From contig JAEUUL010000014.1 in assembly GCA_016787485.1 (NCBI GenBank), forward strand, positions 97,972 to 161,971: DNA of 64,000 nucleotides, given 5' to 3'. This stretch comes from Bacteroidota bacterium. Lineage in GTDB: Bacteria > Bacteroidota > Bacteroidia > NS11-12g > UBA955. Below the pieces are notes generated by a model. That model worked only from the letters and a program-made list of their open reading frames with translations, was not told where the DNA came from and did no database searches. Shown in pieces: positions 63,860-64,000 of this stretch. The position numbers and the translations under genes are program-made. The stretch's first letter is position 1. Every line of letters starts with the position of its first letter.

Positions 63860-64000
63860 TCACTCCAGCACAAACACAGCCCGCTTCTCTCCTTTTTCCG
63901 TTTGAATGCGCAGGGTGTATATGCCCCGGGCCAGGTTTTGCACAGGTACAGACCCATATTTTACAGCGGGCAGGGGATATTCAAGCACCTGTCTGCCAGT
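63860..64000 (-). CDS. C-terminal end of a T9SS type A cargo protein (cut by the right edge)
   Basis: The last 46 codons of a gene whose start lies beyond the window. The residues begin TGRQVLEYPLPAVKYGS and continue with LARGIYTLRIQTEKGEKRAV to the stop, ending VFVLE. This is the usual type A sorting domain end (a GIY-type strand, then a charged hairpin, then a hydrophobic last strand). The nature of the cargo cannot be seen. Confidence 0.8.
   Translation of the reverse strand, partial: TGRQVLEYPLPAVKYGSVPVQNLARGIYTLRIQTEKGEKRAVFVLE

Overview
The window comes from a Bacteroidota chromosome (a gliding or type IX secretion lineage; genus not determinable by eye). The evidence is a cluster of genes found only in this phylum (gldA, gldF, gldG, sprA, porZ-like, porT-like), many secreted proteins with type IX secretion (T9SS) C-terminal sorting domains, lipoproteins with lipoboxes, and -7 boxes of the Bacteroidota type TAnnTTTG just upstream of starts. 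Coding density is high. No gene-free stretch exceeds about 250 bases; the two longest are 5314-5561 and 24205-24452. No CRISPR array, rRNA or insertion sequence was seen. The only RNA gene seen is tRNA-His.

Layout. 1-2767: a glycosyltransferase and an asparagine-synthase-type amidotransferase (cut by the left edge). 2889-6188: tRNA-His, a DUF4399 lipoprotein, two small envelope proteins, and an overlapping folE/PTPS-family pair. 6246-16084: mostly housekeeping genes (transaldolase-like fsa, panB, dnaK, zinc ribbon plus NIF3 pair, rlmI) mixed with envelope proteins. 16087-21950: a block of two large surface-protein genes lying between the end of rlmI and a second, diverged copy of that end; the block has an AT-rich part and a 10-base G tract in a coding region. 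22014-25196: a secreted subtilase with a coupled small partner, and a lipoprotein. 25352-29654: a tightly packed five-gene chain menG/ubiE - porT - tgt - lptG-like - lipoprotein. 29711-36286: engB-GNAT, hisS-hutH, a lipoprotein, a thioredoxin-like protein and ferritin. 36382-44933: three tandem paralogous cysteine-rich surface proteins. 45057-58577: gldA-gldF-gldG, then ruvA-sprA-porZ. 58584-63729: an operon of a sugar isomerase, a metallo-beta-lactamase-fold hydrolase and a beta-propeller/caspase/EF-hand protein. 63860-64000: the tail of another T9SS cargo gene.

How the genes fit together. SprA (outer-membrane translocon), PorT (assembly factor) and PorZ (cell-surface end of the pathway) are T9SS components. 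GldA/F/G form the gliding-associated ABC transporter. The subtilase, the 1345-residue IgGFc-binding-like protein, the three tandem cysteine-rich proteins and the protein at the right edge look like cargo of this system. The strongest candidates for undescribed biology are the possibly phase-variable gene in the inserted block behind a duplicated rlmI tail, the three-paralog surface cluster beside gldAFG, and the propeller-caspase-EF-hand protein.

Several starts are non-ATG. TTG is preferred at 2767, 14915, 27129, 28246, 29654 and 39587, and GTG at 9162, 26035, 45057 and 62735. These were chosen from overlaps, signal peptides or promoter position.
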